The notes beneath the pieces are model-generated. The model searched no databases. It saw only the letters and a program-made list of their open reading frames with translations, and was not told the origin of the DNA. A stretch of DNA of 33,063 bases from Cryomorphaceae bacterium (GTDB taxonomy: Bacteria; Bacteroidota; Bacteroidia; Flavobacteriales; BACL11). The position numbers and the translations under genes were made by a program. The stretch lies in NCBI GenBank assembly GCA_949511925.1, contig CATEYX010000063.1:1-33063 (forward strand), written 5' to 3'. Shown piece after piece: positions 32,893 through 33,063 of the stretch (the stretch's first letter is position 1; every line of letters starts with the position of its first letter).

Positions 32893-33063
32893 TTATTTCA
32901 ATTTAGGATAACATAGAAAATACTTATTTATTGTTTTTCTTAACGCCTCAATATTAAATTGACCTGAAGCAGAAGTAATGTCAATAACATCACCATTTTT
33001 CATTAAGATATTAATGTTTGCTTTTTCAATATTATAGGTGCTATTACTAACTTTATCAGAGAA
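32893..33063 (-). CDS. 3' end of a gene cut by the window edge, possibly an HD-domain phosphohydrolase
   Basis: A minus-strand frame runs from the window edge to a TAA at 32893-32895, giving 56 residues that end RKTINKYFLCYPKLK. It is too short for the ORF track, which needs a start codon. The gap to lpxD is only 39 bases, and the fragment has an ordinary protein composition. In other Bacteroidota the gene before lpxD is often an HD-superfamily phosphohydrolase whose tail I recall as similar, so I suggest that identity from position and a vague resemblance. No HD motif lies in the visible part. Confidence 0.6.
   Translation of the reverse strand, partial: FSDKVSNSTYNIEKANINILMKNGDVIDITSASGQFNIEALRKTINKYFLCYPKLK

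Noticed and set aside
1-33063. CRISPR arrays, insertion sequences and rRNA genes
   Set aside because: No regularly spaced repeats, transposase motifs, terminal repeats or rRNA sequence were found on either strand.

Overview
The window is a gene-dense, AT-rich chromosomal segment from a member of the Bacteroidota, most likely a marine or otherwise aquatic Flavobacteriales relative. Four signs agree. Several transcription units begin with the Bacteroidota -7 promoter element TAnnTTTG, and Shine-Dalgarno sequences are not apparent. LpxC is fused to FabZ, a hallmark of the phylum. SerC and a short, ACT-less SerA lie beside a DUF1015 gene. Four secreted proteins share a C-terminal tail that resembles a type IX (Por) sorting signal.

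Layout. 1-8.3 kb (+): a small membrane protein of unknown function; a WecA/TagO-type polyprenyl-phosphate sugar-1-phosphate transferase; the YchF/OLA1 ATPase; then topoisomerase IV, where parE and parC are separated by a second small membrane protein that is a clear paralog of the first and is translationally coupled on both sides. 8.4-13.4 kb (+): a four-gene cassette of exported proteins (choice-of-anchor-B/carboxypeptidase-regulatory-like protein, SGNH hydrolase with PKD domain, 'NGSFE'-type beta-sandwich protein, cyclophilin) whose only common part is an ungapped 38-residue C-terminal tail. A -7 promoter starts it and a hairpin-T-tract follows it. The third gene has a one-base frameshift in a nine-T run inside its signal peptide. 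13.4-14.3 kb (+): an alpha/beta hydrolase with a possible leaderless mRNA. 14.3-16.5 kb (-): ribBA and tsaD. 16.6-18.4 kb (-): an LptF/LptG-type LPS-export permease behind a START-like gene. 18.5-19.2 kb (+): an ICMT/PEMT-like membrane methyltransferase, divergent from the START-like gene, with face-to-face promoters. 19.3 kb (+): tRNA-Met(CAT) with promoter and terminator, then about 330 bases without a convincing gene. 19.7-23.8 kb (+): a large lipoprotein, a predicted outer-membrane beta-barrel protein and kdsA. 23.9-33.06 kb (-): a long run of tightly packed genes which, read in transcription order, is a partial gene, lpxD, lpxC/fabZ, lpxA, efp, serC, serA, DUF1015, yggS/PROSC, ridA and meaB/argK.

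How the genes work together. Much of the window is envelope biology: lipid A initiation (LpxA, LpxC/FabZ, LpxD), Kdo synthesis (KdsA), LPS export (LptF/G), a polyprenyl-linked glycan initiator, and exported or surface proteins. Housekeeping functions are topoisomerase IV, EF-P, TsaD, riboflavin synthesis, serine synthesis and PLP or reactive-enamine homeostasis. No insertion sequence, phage gene, CRISPR array or rRNA gene was seen. The strongest candidates for something new are the shared-tail cassette with its homopolymer frameshift, the membrane protein embedded between the topoisomerase IV subunits, and the recurring TAnnTTTG-N4-ATG arrangement.
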